A DNA stretch of 64,000 nt from Posidonia oceanica (GCA_037176725.1 JAZBRS010000059.1:10093001-10157000); one strand, 5' to 3'. Shown: positions 1-11,998, counted from the first letter of the stretch. Program-made: numbers and translations. The notes: generated by a model not told the origin, from the sequence alone.

Positions 1-222
1 CATCTCCCCAAAGGCGTCTCGAGGGCCGATGAAAGCAAACCGAGAGTGGCGATTACACCGATTCCATCACACGTGTAGTGACGAAGTCGGATACAAAAAG
101 GGGACCTCGAGAAAGAGAAGATAGAGTGAACAAAAGAGAGAGCCAAAAAGAAGTCTTCTTCTTCCCACAAAACCTCCCATCCTTCATCTTCTTCTTCTCC
201 TCCACAAAACCCCATATCCACA
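1..222 (+). repeat. Partial LTR (terminal 222 bp), same family as the 12019-13423 LTR, inverted
   Basis: This stretch is the reverse complement of about 12019-12236 with scattered differences. It ends in CCATATCCACA, which is the LTR end of that family. No primer binding site follows it: the next bases are cctaccacgg, not TGGCGATCACGG. It is therefore read as the 3' LTR end of a plus-strand element lying off-window to the left, inserted into Tat-A. An inversion between LTRs would give a similar picture. The left part is cut by the window edge. Confidence 0.8.
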
Positions 223-499
223 CCTACCACGGGAGGATGCGCACTAGAAGTAGTATTCAAAGCTACTGCCCAAGCCCGAGGAGCAGGAAACGGAAGAAGA
301 TGGTTAGATAGGCAATCATTGTAATCTTTATTTTTGGGGATCATGTATCTTTTCAAGGGAATTAATACACATATTTCATTTTTCATCCTTGTTCATGTGT
401 TTTGGATTGTTCTGAGTTTAGAAATACTCCCTGGTGGCTTTGATATTTGATCAAAGCCCTCTGTCCAAAATCTGCAGTTCAAGTCACCGTTAAAACGTA
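223..499 (+). other. Possible 3' end of an antisense extra ORF of Tat-A, then AT-rich DNA
   Basis: A plus-strand open frame runs out of the LTR and ends at about 311 with a basic tail (RSRKRKKMVR). Its position matches the antisense PMD genes of Tat-C: 3' of pol, opposite strand, next to a dyad cluster. The sequence is too short to assign to a family, and the inserted LTR has removed the rest. The remaining bases up to 499 are AT-rich and show nothing I recognise. Confidence 0.25.
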
Positions 500-619
500 A
501 GACGCTCAATATGGCTCTTATAACATAAGACGCGTGATGTCATGCGTCCAACATCACTCTGTTGATCGTTATACGCTTCAGATGGCGCGTCCAACGTTGG
601 ACGCTGATATTTGCTCGTT
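500..619. repeat. Dyad cluster of Tat-A (3' region)
   Basis: Copies of the 6-9-6 dyad lie at 500-520 (weak), 528-548, 571-591 and 599-619. Around the strongest is an 18-bp perfect palindrome, GCGTCCAACGTTGGACGC, at 587-604. The same motif recurs in the Tat-A leader and LTR. Confidence 0.6.
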
Positions 620-1078
620 TAACGCCCCTAGACTGTTTTCCTGCATTCCCTTAGCAAATTTGTTAGTCCATCTAGGGGTATGATTGCCCCTAGTCCAAAG
701 TGCCTTCTTGAAACTCTGAAACATCTTTAACACTGTGAAATCAACATGGTCACAAAACACTTGGTAACAACCTATATATAATGCATACTTTAGGCAAACC
801 TAATGCTATGAATGGGAAAGAAATTAAGGGAAACTTAGGTTTTGAATAACAAGTATTGGCCTCAGCTTTGTTCTCTAAAGATGATATGCCAAACGAGGGA
901 CTGTCTCTTCTTGAGATTCCAGTCTTAGCTCGTAGGCGAATACCAAGCGACCGTCCTGAATAGGAAGGGTCGAGTACGACGCGGAGTCGTAAAATGTCCT
1001 ACATTTCGCATGACTGGCCTCTACTTGTTATCAGTTTCATGAGATGATGTTGTTTGGGTAGATTTTACCCTACTTACT
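620..1078. other. Tat-A 3' noncoding DNA, no recognisable feature
   Basis: I see no supported ORF, RNA gene or repeat here. The region lies between the dyad cluster and the T-rich array. Confidence 0.5.
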
Positions 1079-1262
1079 ATTTTTGGATTTTTGATTTTAT
1101 CATTTTTTTTTAGATTTTTGACTTTATCATTTTTTGGATTTTTGACTTTATCATTTTTTTGGATCTTTGATATTTTATTTTTTTTTGGATTTTTTATTTT
1201 TTTTGGATTTTTGACTTTATCATTTTTTTGGATTTTTTTATTTTTGATTTTTTTGGATTTTT
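1079..1262. repeat. T-rich degenerate tandem array downstream of Tat-A pol
   Basis: Repeats of the type GATTTTTGACTTTATCATTTTTTT occur in roughly 24-28 bp steps. Tat-C has a similar T-rich array in the corresponding place (39780-40020). The open frames here are Phe/Leu or Lys/Asn homopolymer-like and are not genes. Confidence 0.7.
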
Positions 1263-2037
1263 TATTTTTATGGGAGATGAAGAATCCTCCGGGAAGTTGG
1301 GCAACTGGAGACCTCATGGTTGGAAAACCTTGGCAATTTGGTCCCTTGTGCATCCTAAAGTCAGAAAATACCACGGGCTTGCTTTGGCACCTAACAGCCC
1401 CTAGACCTAGGCCTCTGCCCCTTGCCTCTTAGTGTACAGTGCAGGATGTAGGTAGAAGGAAAGTCCATGCCCTATCCTAAGATGTTGGCTGAAGATTTGA
1501 AGCCTAAATCCCTCCTAGTTCAAGGTTGATTCCTACTGCGCTTAGTATTCCCTAGCTTTTCTGTTTTTGACTCTTGGACAGCTTCTTTGCTGCCGTCTTT
1601 TCCACTCTCTTTCTTTTCCCTTACACATGGACAGCTTCATTGCTGCCTTCTTTTCTGACCTTTTTTTCCTTTCTTTTCTGGGTACTTTGGCAAGTAGTCT
1701 TACCCCTTCTGAGTGCTCAGTTAATGGATACTCGTTCCTTGACGAACCGAGACATTCTTTCATTTGGTACACTCCCCTCTTTTCTGTGCTTCTAGATTTT
1801 GACCTTAAATGCCTACCCAATTTGTACTAGGGTAACGCGCCTGACTCGAGGGTTGTGTGTGGACTTATTATTCATAAACTGAGAGGGGGCTCCTTATGAT
1901 TTGCCTCTATCTCAGTGTAGGACCATTTCCTTTCCTTCTCCCACGAGGTGTTTGTAGGGTGAGGTTAAGGCAAGATTCCTAGACTTCAACAGTAGAGGGC
2001 CCTTGAGCACGGGTAGTCTAATGGCTCAGTGTGCATA
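1263..2037. other. Tat-A sequence 3' of pol
   Basis: This is noncoding DNA between the end of pol and the T-rich array. It resembles 40030-40737 of Tat-C in layout and in short stretches (Phe/Ser-rich antisense frames, TTCTTTGCTGCC blocks). No PPT or LTR start is seen. Confidence 0.45.
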
Positions 2038-3213
2038 TCAAGGGTAGTACCTTTTGAGGTGCAGTGCATTCCAGGGATATTCAAGCCTAGTGCTATCCTC
2101 TCTGGCCAAACAGTAGGCATTGCCCAGATATGCCTCAACCACCAAGTATGGTCCTTTCCAATTTGGTCTCAGTTTCCCATGCTTGCGAGGAAGGATTTCT
2201 TTCAGCACCCATTCACCAATATTGAATTTACGTTCAATTACTTTCTTCTTATATGCTCTTGCAAGTCGTTAATGGTAGAGGCGTGCATGCTCAGCTGCTT
2301 GCAACCGCTTCTCATCTAGCAAATCCAACTGTAGACTTAATAATTGCCTCTTATCCTCGGCAGTTATCTCATTGTCGAGTTGTATCCTGGATGAGGGGAC
2401 CATGACCTCAAATGGGACTACCGTCTCCATACCATAAGTAAACGCAAACGGGGTTTGGCCCGTAGGCATTCTTATGGAGATTCGATAGGCCCACAAGGTA
2501 TTAATTAACTTATCTGTTCAGTCATGTCCCTTGGCTCCTACCGTTTTCTTAAGGATTCGGATTAACGTTTTATTAGTAGCTTCAGCTTGCCCATTACCTT
2601 GCAGGTATTATGGCAATGAATGATGCAAATCGATCTTAAACTTCTTACAGAGCTTTTTGAAGTCTTGGGATATGAAGATTGCGCCATTGTCTGCTACCAA
2701 TTTCTTTGGGATCCCGAACCTTGAGATAATATTCTTCCGCACGAACTTGCAAAGATTTTAAGCTTTGATTTAAGTGAACGCTTCCGATTCAGCCCATTTG
2801 GTGAAGTACTCAGTGGCTGTGAGGATGAACCTATTCTGCTTTTCAGTGTCGAATGGTCTGACGACATCAAATGCCCACATAGAGAAGGGCCACACTGCTT
2901 GAGTCGGATTCAACTCTGATGCAGGTGCATGTATTCTGTCTGTATGGATCTGGCACTGCTTGCACCTTCTCACTTTGTTTGCACAATCTGCCTCCATTGT
3001 GGGCCAGTAGTACCCTCTACGCAATATCATTTTTGCCATGAATTGGGAACTGATGTGTCCTCCACATATGCCTTCATGCATTTCTCTGATTATAACTTCA
3101 ACCTCCTCATACGTGACACAGCGCAGCTCTATTCCGCTGAAAGATCTTTTGAAAAGGACCCCGGCTCTCATGAAGTATCTTGTAGCCATCCTCCGAACTG
3201 CCTCCTTGTCTTG
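2038..3213 (-). pseudogene. Tat-A integrase (broken)
   Basis: Integrase joins retrotransposon cDNA to host DNA. The part from about 3189 to 2770 shows the N-terminal zinc-binding region (H-x-H pair, then CANKVRRCKQC) and the first part of the DDE core (MWAFDVVRPF, LTATEYFTKWAE). About 2769-2497 holds the rest of the core but is broken by stops. About 2496-2269 holds the GQTPFAFTYGMETVVP segment. The C-terminal end with an NW..P type domain and a YYP stop runs to about 2038. Tat-C integrase is a close relative and much better kept. There are several stops and no intact frame, so it is not functional. Confidence 0.8.
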
Positions 3214-4349
3214 TCAAGTTGCATGGTCGGGGAAGATCCCGTCTTGAATGTAGTTCTGGATGTCAAAGAACCATGGGTTCCCGTCATCCTCTATGTTGTA
3301 GCAAACTTCAAACATGCCTACTCTTGATTCCCCAACTTTCCGTCTAAGCTCCACGGCCCATGGCTCAGTTGAGTCAATGGTAGGTATCCCATATTGCTGA
3401 ACCATTATTGTTTGCTCTCGGATGTTGATGGGGAACTCGATTGAGGAAGCCAGCGAAGCAAGAGCATCCGCTAGTAGGTTATGACTCCGGAGGGTGTGGA
3501 CGTACACCACTTGCTGAAACCGTGCCAATAGGAGGCGTGCAATGCCCTTGTATTCTTCTAGCCTTGGTTTGAGGGTTCTATACTTGTTCAGAATTTGTCT
3601 TAGAACCAATTCGGAGTCTCCGATGAGTTTCAACCGCTTTGCCCCTAGCTCCAGTGCTAGGCGTAGTCTGAGGATCAAGGGCTCGTATTCTGCAACATTA
3701 TTAGTATTTACGGCGAAGCTCAACTGTACAGCTCGAGGAATGAGAACTCCTTCCGGAGTGAGAAGTGCTACTCCGAAGCCCGCCCCTTGTCTGTTGAGTG
3801 CTCCATCAAAGTAGAGGGTTCATTGTTGAGTGGGAGACTCGGTGGCTTGTATTTCCAGTATCTCCTCATCAGGGAAGTCTGTCCGGACTGTTGATAATCT
3901 TCTATTGGTAGTTCTGCCAGTTGTTCTGCAATGGCCTGCCTCTTGACTGCCTTCTGGGACACATATTGCAAGTCGAATTCAATGAGGAGAAGTTGCCACC
4001 TTGCCAACCTTCCAAAGAGGGCTGGCTTCTCGAACATATATTTCATTGGGTCCATTTTGGCAATGTAACAGACCTTATGGGCTAGGAAGTAGTGTCTCAA
4101 CTTTTGAGATGCCCATACCAATGCCAAGCAGTGCTTTTCTATGGCCGTATACTTCTCTTCATAACCCAGGAAAGTTCTACTCAAATAGTAGATAGCTTTT
4201 TCCTTCTTCCCATCCTCATCATGCTGAGCTAGCACTACCCCTACTGACGATGCAGTGACTGCCACATAAGGTAGCAAAGGCTTCCCTGGCACAGGTGCTG
4301 ACAAGACTGGGGGAGTCATGAGATATGCTTTGAGTTCATCAAAAGCTTT
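3214..4349 (-). pseudogene. Tat-A RNase H and second (archaeal-type) RNase H (broken)
   Basis: The segment 4319-3768 carries the first RNase H (VLAQHDE, YYLSRTF, CLALVWASQKLRHYF) and its connection to the next domain. The segment 3723-3214 carries the second RNase H (NNVAEYEPLILRLRLALELGAKRLKLIGDSELV, with LADALASLAS further on), whose N-terminal strand is split off by a frameshift near 3770. Tandem RNase H domains are characteristic of Tat elements. The first domain degrades the RNA of RNA/DNA hybrids. The role of the second is not settled. Confidence 0.8.
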
Positions 4350-5565
4350 CTAGCATTTCTCATCCCAGGTGAATTCCCTTCCTCCCTTCAGTAACTCATA
4401 AAATGGCTTACATCGATCTACATGCTGTGAGATGAATCTCCTGATAAATTGTAAGCAGCCAATAAGTCCTCTAAGTTCCTTGATGTTTCGGGGCGGAGGC
4501 ATCTGTGCTATTGCTCTGGCCTTCTGTGGGTCTACCTCGATTCCTCTTTTGCTAATAATGAAGCCTAGCAGCTTCCCGGTAGTTACCCCAAACACACATT
4601 TCTTTGGGTTCATTTTCAGCTGTTATTGCCTTGCTCTGCTCAGTACCCTTCTTAGCACCTCAAAGTGTGCCTCCCTTGTTCTTGATTTGACCAAGACATC
4701 GTCAACATACACTTCCATGCAGTCGTGCATCATGTCGTGGAAGATGGCTATCATCGCCCTCTGATATGTTGCGCCGGCGTTCTTGAGACCGAATGGCATG
4801 ACTATATAGCAGTACGTCCCCCATGGTGTGATGGACGACGTCTTCTCTTGGTCCTCCTCTGCTAGCTTGATCTGGTTGTAACCGGAGAAACCATCCATGA
4901 AGGATAGCATCTCAAATCCTGCTGTATTGTCCACTAGCAAGTCAATATGTGGCAAAGGGAAGTCATCCTTGGGACAGGCAGCGTTGAGGTTGTGATAGTC
5001 AATGCAAACCCAAACTTTCCAGTCCTTTTTGGCCACTGGTACTATATTTGAGACCCAGCTGGGGTACACAACCACTCTGATGAATTTTGCTTTGTAGAAC
5101 TTGTTAATTTCTTCTTTGACTTTGTAGGCGAGTTCCGGCCTTAGTCGCCTCAGCTTCTGCTTGACGGGCTTGTTCCGGAGTTTAGTGGAAGCAGGTGTTC
5201 CACTAGGGCTGAATGCAGTGCAGGCATATCCTCGTATTTGAAGGCCAGCACATCCACAAATTTTTTCAATATTTGGACCATTTCCTATCGCTGTTCTGGG
5301 CTCAGGCTTGCACTTATGAGTATTGGTTTTGGCTCTCGGTGATTCCCAGGTTGACCTCCATGGTTTCCTCTTCAGCTGCCTTGGTTTGCTCATCATATTT
5401 GTCCATGAGGTGCTTAAGGAGGGCTGAGTCTGCCTCTTGATCTTCTTCCTCATCACTGCAGCTAACCAGCTCATACGCCTCTATTCCTGCACACTTCCCA
5501 AACCTATTAAATTCTTCTACTAGGAAGACCATGTTAGCAACAGCCAGCTCCTGAGGCAATGCCTC
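4350..5565 (-). pseudogene. Tat-A reverse transcriptase (broken)
   Basis: Fingers and palm motifs are clear on the minus strand between about 5090 and 4620: VPVAKKDWKVWVCIDYHNLN, CPKDDFPLPHID, MPFGLKNAGATYQRAM, and the active-site box VYVDDVLVKS. The thumb side (NPKKCVFGV, KLLGFIISKRGIEVDP) lies at 4613-4350 after a TAA. The frame ends at 4350-4352 with a TAG where relatives have Gln. The N-terminal part at 5559-5314 (FLVEEFNRFGKC, DEQTKAAEEE) is in another frame, so at least one frameshift has occurred. Confidence 0.85.
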
Positions 5566-5790
5566 CGTGTATTAACACACGCGCACAATTTTGGAAGCGG
5601 TGGCTGAAGTTGACCGCGGGCTGCTAGAACTAACATGGTGATCCTCTCCCTTATTGAAAACAAAAAGTAAATTACTTTTATTCCTAGGAAATGAAAACAA
5701 TGCAGAATTAAACAAAGTTTTATTTACAGCATTTAGGGGGATGCCCCTAGAGTTACCTCCATCAGTAGAGGTAGGAGCCTCTCTAGGCGG
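5566..5790 (-). other. Intron-like spacer between the G-patch/linker and RT of Tat-A
   Basis: On the minus strand the linker frame runs to a GAG/GTAACT boundary near 5758. An AT-rich stretch with stops follows, and coding resumes at the RT N-terminus near 5560. Tat-C has a similar noncoding block in the same place. Ogre-type Tat elements are known to have an intron between protease and RT, which this could correspond to. Exact splice sites are not proven. Confidence 0.4.
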
Positions 5791-6669
5791 GCTCGTCAGG
5801 ATTGACGTTCCCATCATCTTCGAGAAGCTCATAGTCGGTCCCTGGATTGAGGTCAACTTCAAGTCTCTGAGGTTGCAGCCCTTCAGAGAGATCAGCCGTG
5901 AGGCGGCGGACCTTGTCTACAAGTTGTTGTAACTTGCGTAGAATTTGCCCCGGCCTTTGCTTGAAGGAGGAAGAGATGTCCAGAGCTGGAGGAGGTAGAG
6001 GCTTGGAAGTGGCAGTGCCGGAAGAAGAGGGAGAAAGAGGTGGCCGATCCGGAGGTTCGGGGGCCGCGGCGTCGGAAGAAGAGGGCGAAGAAGAAAGAGG
6101 TGGCCGATCCAGAGGTTCGGGGGCCGCGGCACCGGAAGAAGAGGGCGAAGAAGAAAGAGGTGGCCGATCCGGAGGTTCGGGGGCCGGTGCGCCTAACAGT
6201 GGTGGTAGCGATGTTGCAGTCTGACCTTCGTGAGGTTTTGCTGGCAACTCTTTTACAGACTGACCTTCGTGAGGTTTTGCTGCGACAGTCTGGCATTCAT
6301 GTGGCTTTGCTGTCAACTCCCTTGTAGTTTGACTTTCGTGAGGCTCTGCTGGCAATTCAAGTGTTTGGAATAAGCCAGAATTGTTTACGTCGGCTGTGTC
6401 CTCTGCACTTTGGAGAGTATGTTTGGTTGATTGCGCCAAAATAATATTTGCCAGGGGGATGAATTAGGATCGAATATCCCTACGCTGGTAAAATGTCCTT
6501 CTAGATTCCACTGTAATGGTCGTCTGTCGGAGAACTGGTCGAAATCGAGTCCTCCCCTTCCTTCGCTGTCACAAGCCTTCACTGGCTCCTTCATTCCCTT
6601 TCCTTCTGGGCCTAAGCCCTGGCCTTTCTTGTAGCCAATTATCTTCATGATTTCCCATCCCACATTCAT
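5783..6669 (-). pseudogene. Tat-A G-patch domain and repetitive Pro/Ser linker
   Basis: The segment 6669-6385 encodes a G-patch (WEIMKIIGYKKGQGLGPEGKGM), a glycine-rich nucleic-acid-binding motif. In 6439-5783 a linker follows with two repeat types: four short PHE(G/C/S)Q repeats, and three copies of a 20-residue block (PEPxDRPPLSSSPSSS) encoded by a perfect-period 60-bp repeat at about 6030-6200. The two frames overlap at 6385-6439, so there is a frameshift. In betaretroviruses a G-patch sits at the end of protease. Here it lies between the protease-like domains and RT. Confidence 0.7.
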
Positions 6670-6699
6670 GGATGGTCCTTTGCTTTTGAAGGGTTCCCT

Positions 6700-7356
6700 C
6701 TTCTTGTGAAATAACCTAGGCCTGGCCTACTTGTCCCTCAGCTCGACCATAGATACGACATTCTTGCCTTTTTCGGCGCAGGTCAGCTTCTCTCGCACAC
6801 TAAACTGGTGTGGCAGGTATATCACATTTGCCTCTGCTTCTTGGCCTGGTATGTCTCCTGCTATCTTGATGATTTTCCCATCGTGTGGGAATTTCAGGCA
6901 TTGGTGCCGAGGAGATGCTACTCCTTTTAGACTGTCCAGCCATTGCCTCCCCAGGATGATCTGATATGGGACATTGACGTCTATGACGATTAGTTGGGTT
7001 AGAACCTAAGCTGGTCCTATCCCTATCTTTGTAGTCCACTTGCCGTGCGCTTTTCTCTTGCTATCATCATACCCGGCAATCGTCATATCAATGGGGGTTA
7101 AGGAGGCCTCATTCACGCCCAAGGCTCGTATCGTATTCAACGAGCAAATGTTCATTGATGCACTAGTATCTATGAGCACTTCAGAAATTAAGCGATTGTT
7201 TATACAAATGGTTACATTCAATGGAGCTTTTCTCCTCTTTATTGGTGCCAACTCGCTATCAGCAAAAGTAATGATTGGCTCTACAAAGGCTGCTGTATCT
7301 ATGATATGAAGTTCCTCCGCTGGCATGTCTGGGGCAACTTGGGCCTTCTCTAGCAC
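6700..7356 (-). pseudogene. Tat-A protease-like domain 2 (active-site Gly lost)
   Basis: The minus-strand segment 7356-7006 reads APLNVTICINNRLISEVLIDTSAS and then a NICSLNTIRALG helix-like stretch, the pattern of a retropepsin-type aspartic protease. The active triad is Asp-Thr-Ser instead of Asp-Thr-Gly. The frame is lost near 7006, and the flap-to-C-terminal part lies in another frame at 7039-6800 (QCPISDHPGEAMAGQ region). The same second domain exists in Tat-C. Whether it was once catalytic is unknown. Confidence 0.6.
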
Positions 7357-8345
7357 TTCTAGCAGAGCTTTCCGGTGTTCATGTGAGCTGTTTATGAGGT
7401 CATAGATCGAGATCCTGGCCTACGTCTTCTTTAATTGCTCTAGGATGTCATATTCTGCCGACCTAGGTCCTACTTTAGGTCTGACTGGCTCTGCTTGCTC
7501 TGCTGGTGGCATGATTCGATTTGACAGCCTCCCTCCTCTGGTGATGGGCGCAGCAGCCTCATTTCCTTTAGATGTTCCCTTCTTGAGCAGCCAGGCAAAG
7601 ATGGACTCCTTCCGTATAGATCCGCCGACCTCTAGTGGCTTTGTGGTCCTAACTCGCTGCTCTGTTAGCACTCGGAAAATTGGAGATGATGGAGTAGTAG
7701 TGCTCCAGAGTACTGAAGTGCTGAGGGCCGACAATTGACTTGATGGTGGCCTTGCAGCTCTGAAGATTGGGGAGACTGGTGGGGACAGCAATTTGGGCTC
7801 CCATAGTGGTGATTTTCTACATGGCAGACGTTGTGACTCCTTCTCCTCCCGAAGGGTTACAATTTGTGGCTCCGACATCTTGAATGTGCATAGAATCCCT
7901 GCTCGGTTGGCTGGAATGCTAACAACCGCTCCTTGGTATTTGAATTTTAGCATTTGATGAACTGAAGATGCTACAGCCCCGACCTCCACTAGTCAAGACC
8001 TCCCTAGGATGAGTGGCTCCAGGACTTCCTCCTTCATAATGATCACCGAAGTGATACTGGTCAAAGGACCGATTGTGATTTCCATGGGTATTGTCTCTAG
8101 TGTCAACTTCTCTTTCTGATCAAACCCAGTGCACATAAAGGGAGTCCTATCCAACTTGCCCTCATTTAGCCCCAAGCTCTAGAGTGTGGAGAGAGAACTG
8201 AGGCTTCGGCTTGCTCAGTGTCAACCAATACTCCTTGCAGCACATTATCATTAATTCCCACTGTGATGACCAGTGGCAGCTCTTACTTATGTGGGGGTGG
8301 AAGATTTGAATCCTTGAAGACTATATTTTCCTGTTCAAATTCCTG
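7357..8345 (-). pseudogene. Tat-A protease-like domain 1 and spacer (broken)
   Basis: On the minus strand about 8290-8220 encodes a strand ending in GVLVDT, the start of an aspartic protease active site, followed by a small disruption. 8175-7993 gives FMCTGFDQKEKLTLETIPMEITIGPLTS and the conserved PLILGRS, the second signature of retropepsins. 7989-7420 continues with HQMLKFKYQGAVV and then a Ser/Pro-rich spacer leading to domain 2. The domain order matches Tat-C 46470-46900. It is broken by frameshifts and stops. Confidence 0.6.
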
Positions 8346-10507
8346 ATTGGCTTTTTAAACTTGGCTTTCCTCCTCTATGTCTTCTTGTGGCTCCTCCACT
8401 ACTGCGGTGAGGTTGAACTGGCTAAGGAGCTCCTTCACTGTTAGTCCTTCATCCACCTCACTATCCCAGTCATCATCTGAGATTATTCCCCATTGTTCAG
8501 CTTGATTATCCCAGTCCTCTTCTAGTTCAACATGGTTGTCCCAGTCCCTTGATGGGTTAGGGAGCTGCTCGTCCTGGAATGCCATGACTTGATGCTTGGG
8601 GAGAGGGTCGTTGTAGACCTATTAAGACGTCTCTGTCTGCTTTCTCTGTTTGGCTCTTTTGACCAGGACATCCCATTCAAACACATCTGCCTCCACCATG
8701 TCATAGACTAGGTCCCTGAAAGTCCAGCAGTCATTGATGTTGTGACCATGCATTCTATGGAACGGGTAGTATTTGTTCCAGTCACAATTTGGCAATTCAG
8801 GCCTGACTGGCGGGAATTCAAGTGCTTTTGCTTCCTCTAGTTCTATGAACATGTCGGCCAACATGACTGGTAGAGGAGGGTAATGGTCTCTTTTTCCCTT
8901 TCTGCGTGGCATTGGAGGGGGAACATTGTGATAACCGTTCCCATTCCCAGTGTTGTTGGGGAGATTTCGGTTGTTGGCTTGGCTATTTTGATTACCCTTA
9001 GTCCATTGCGGCCAGGGAGCATTCCACATTGGGCGGATCTATTGCTGAAGAGGAGGATTATTCCATGCCTGCTGCTGCTAAGGAGGAGGGTGGCTCCATG
9101 TTGGTTGCTGCTGAGGAGAAGGGTGGCTCCATGTTGGCTGTTGCTGAGGAGGAGGGTGGCTCCATGTTGGTTGCTGCTGAGGAGGAGGGTGGCTCCATGT
9201 TGGCTGCTGCGAAGCCAGTATAGCCCTTTGTTCGAATGGCCTGGGGGCGGAGCTCATCTTGTTGACGACTCCGGTCACTCCCTCTACCACCTGTGCTTTC
9301 TGGCTTTTCTTTGACTCCTCCATGAATTCATGCAAGGTTTCTTTAACGGAGGCTGCCACTTCATACAAAGCCGTTACATTGGGGCAATAGGCATTCACTA
9401 GCCCCTTCTTCATTGGTCTAGTTGTATTTGCAATGAGGGTTTGGACCACTTGTCTCTCCGGAATGGTTAGTCCTGATCTGGCCGCCATTTCCCACCATCT
9501 GTTGGTGAATGTTACCCAGTTTTCGCCTTGCCTCATGACCTCCTTGCTTAGGTCGTGTAAGGTTGGCTTTGGGTCTATCTTATGCTGGTATTTTGTAAGG
9601 AAGCTCTCTCTAATCTTATCAAAGCTGCTGAGGTCTTCCTTGGAGAGAGTGAGAAACCAATTCATTGGCTCTCCTTTGAGTGAGTAGAAGAACAGGTGTA
9701 CCACAAGCCCCAAATCATGGAAATAGGGGGCCGACTCCATTTGGAACCGCACCAATTGACTGAGTGGGTTGGTGGTTCCATTGAACTTGAGAGTCTTTGG
9801 GTACTTGAAACCTAGAGGTAATCTAAATGGGGGAAATCGACTCATGTCAAAGTTTGCCGGAGCCTGGGTATGCACCCCTAATGCACTGAGCATTTTTCTC
9901 ATTTCATCCAAATTTGTTATCCCAGCTGATAGGGTCGGGACATGTGAATTGAAGGACGGATGGTTCTGCTGCTGATGGAGGTAGCTGTTGCAGAAATGTT
10001 GAGGTGCGACCTGCTCGTATCGTGGGGGAGATGCCTGGTGGTAATGATGATCCGGCTGAGGCTGATTGCCTACCAGGGGTGGTCGGGGATGTCTTAGATA
10101 GACTCCTTCCTTGTATTCGCCATGTGGCATGTAGTTGTGTTCCTAAATCAAGGGGTTGGCCCTTGAGTTATAAGCTCCGTTGAGCGTTGTGCCCTATCCT
10201 GGTTGATTTGTGTCTGGCGGTGGTTGCCATTTAGTCCCTGCTATAAATCTTCAAGGGTATGGTCCGCATCTAGCCTTCGTTGTCCTTCACCGAGGTGGGG
10301 TGGCTGCTGGAGCTTGTTTAGACATGGCTTCGTTTGGGCTGATGTCTCTTCGTTTAAGAACGGATACATGGCTTTGTACTGAATTGAATCCAGATCTAAG
10401 ACTTCTCCGGTGATTGGGTGGTAGATTGTAGGCTCCTCTCCCGAGGTACTTGCAGAGTCTGACCTCTCTCTTTCTGGTTGATCAGCTTCGTGTATTTGAT
10501 TCATCAT
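8346..10507 (-). pseudogene. Tat-A gag (broken)
   Basis: The likely start is the ATG pair at 10507 on the minus strand (MMNQIHEADQPERERSDS). A TAG after HTLEDL splits the N-terminus from the main part, 10130-9078. That part has the plant retrotransposon gag core (FPPFRLPLGFKYPKTLKFNGTTNPLSQLVRFQ, EPMNWFLTLSKEDLSSFDKIRESFLTKY) and four tandem copies of an 11-residue QQQPTWSHPPP repeat. 9029-8622 carries a zinc-knuckle-like FHRMHGHNINDC motif that lacks one Cys. 8585-8355 is an acidic tail. Gag forms the particle and binds RNA. Confidence 0.8.
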
Positions 10508-11998
10508 TGCTGCAGCTTGTGAGATGGAATTGGCTTCAGGCCGTAATACGCCTTAGTGTAAGGTGTATAACGTTGGACGCACAATATCAGGCGTTCAACG
10601 TCCCCAGTTATATTTCCTCCAACTCTTTTCTTGTCTTCTCTTTTCTTCTCAGCCTTTCACTTTTTTTTTTTGCTTTTTTGTTCTCTTTTTTTTTGCTTTT
10701 CTTCTTTTTCTCTTTTTTTTGAAGGATTACAAGTGCGAAGAAAGGGAAATTACAAGAACTTTAACACAGATTCCTAAAAAAAGAGTAAAAGTAAACAGAG
10801 TTGCCCCTAACTGATAATGTCACTGTTTTACGTTTTTCAATGTCTTCCCCTACCAAACAAATCACATAAAGGAGCTAAAGATATGACAGCCACACAGAGA
10901 ATGCGTTAGACGCTTAATCTGCTGCGTACAACGTTATACGCAGGGATCTCAGCGGCCAACGCCCTGTTTTAGAGAACTGCACAGCAACACTTTCAATCAG
11001 CAATTTAAGGTTTTAATTTTTGTTTTTGGTTTAAAATTAGTGTTTTAAACCTACTGTAGCTCTCTGGGTTCCTTAAGGCTTAGGTATAGCTTTTTTTTTT
11101 GGATTTTCTAAGGCTCCTCACAAGATGGGTGAATATGATTAGTACTACCCCCTACCTCAACTCCTGAGGATGCTAGGGGGAGTCTGAATACACTTAGGTC
11201 CCTACCCCGTAGAGGTAGAGCCAGAGTACTCGGGATTGATCGGGTCACTCACGTATGTATACACAAAAGAAATAAACAAACCACTGAAAGGGGGAGGGAG
11301 GAATACAAGTCAAGGCTTGAGGTTCTAATTATCTTTCACAAAAAGGCCAAGGAAGAAGGAGGGCCCTTAGCAAAAGACAATGACAATACAAGTACCTTTT
11401 CTAAGCCCCTTGCAACAGAGGTGCTTGGGACCTAGATGGTTACTTATATAACCCAAGAAATGACGCAAGCAATTTAGTTCCCAATGAAGGCCATGTAAGT
11501 CATATAAAAAGATGTGATTTTTTTGTTTTTTTTTTTGCAAAGCACCCACAGAAACTGAAGTTCCGGTCCCTACGGCAGAGCCGATCACCTCACATCTCAG
11601 TTCTTTGAGCCAGTTATAACAAGGAAAACTAAAAAAAAATTTTAAACAGAAGGGTTTCTGTTCAGTAGTCGTTAGACACGGATATTGCAGCGTCCAATGT
11701 TAGACGCGCCAGATCACACGTATAACGTACTGATAGTATTTTTTCAAAAAAACAACAATTTTTACAGATCACCCCCACACCCAAGAATCCAGAGAGAAGG
11801 GGGAGGTGATTTCAGTTATTGACACGAAGAAAACAAACGAAAAGAAAATCATGATGCCTCAAAACACTACGAGGAATTTCGTCGCTTCTTTAAAACATAC
11901 AAGAAAAAAAGAAACTAAAATTAAACTAAGAATGTCAATAATGAAGGAGGAAGAAGAAAGAAAGGGTTACTTATCTTGCACGGGGGCACTTTTAGCGG
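10508..11998 (-). other. Tat-A 5' leader: dyad clusters and a purine-rich tract
   Basis: The leader is about 1.5 kb between the primer site and the gag start. It has three dyad groups: 10546-10566 with 10575-10595, 10908-10928 with 10936-10956, and 11674-11694 with 11702-11722. Just upstream of gag (10640-10725) the RNA strand is almost pure purine (plus strand CTTTTTTTTTTGC-like). The short open frames in it are not supported as genes. Confidence 0.6.
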
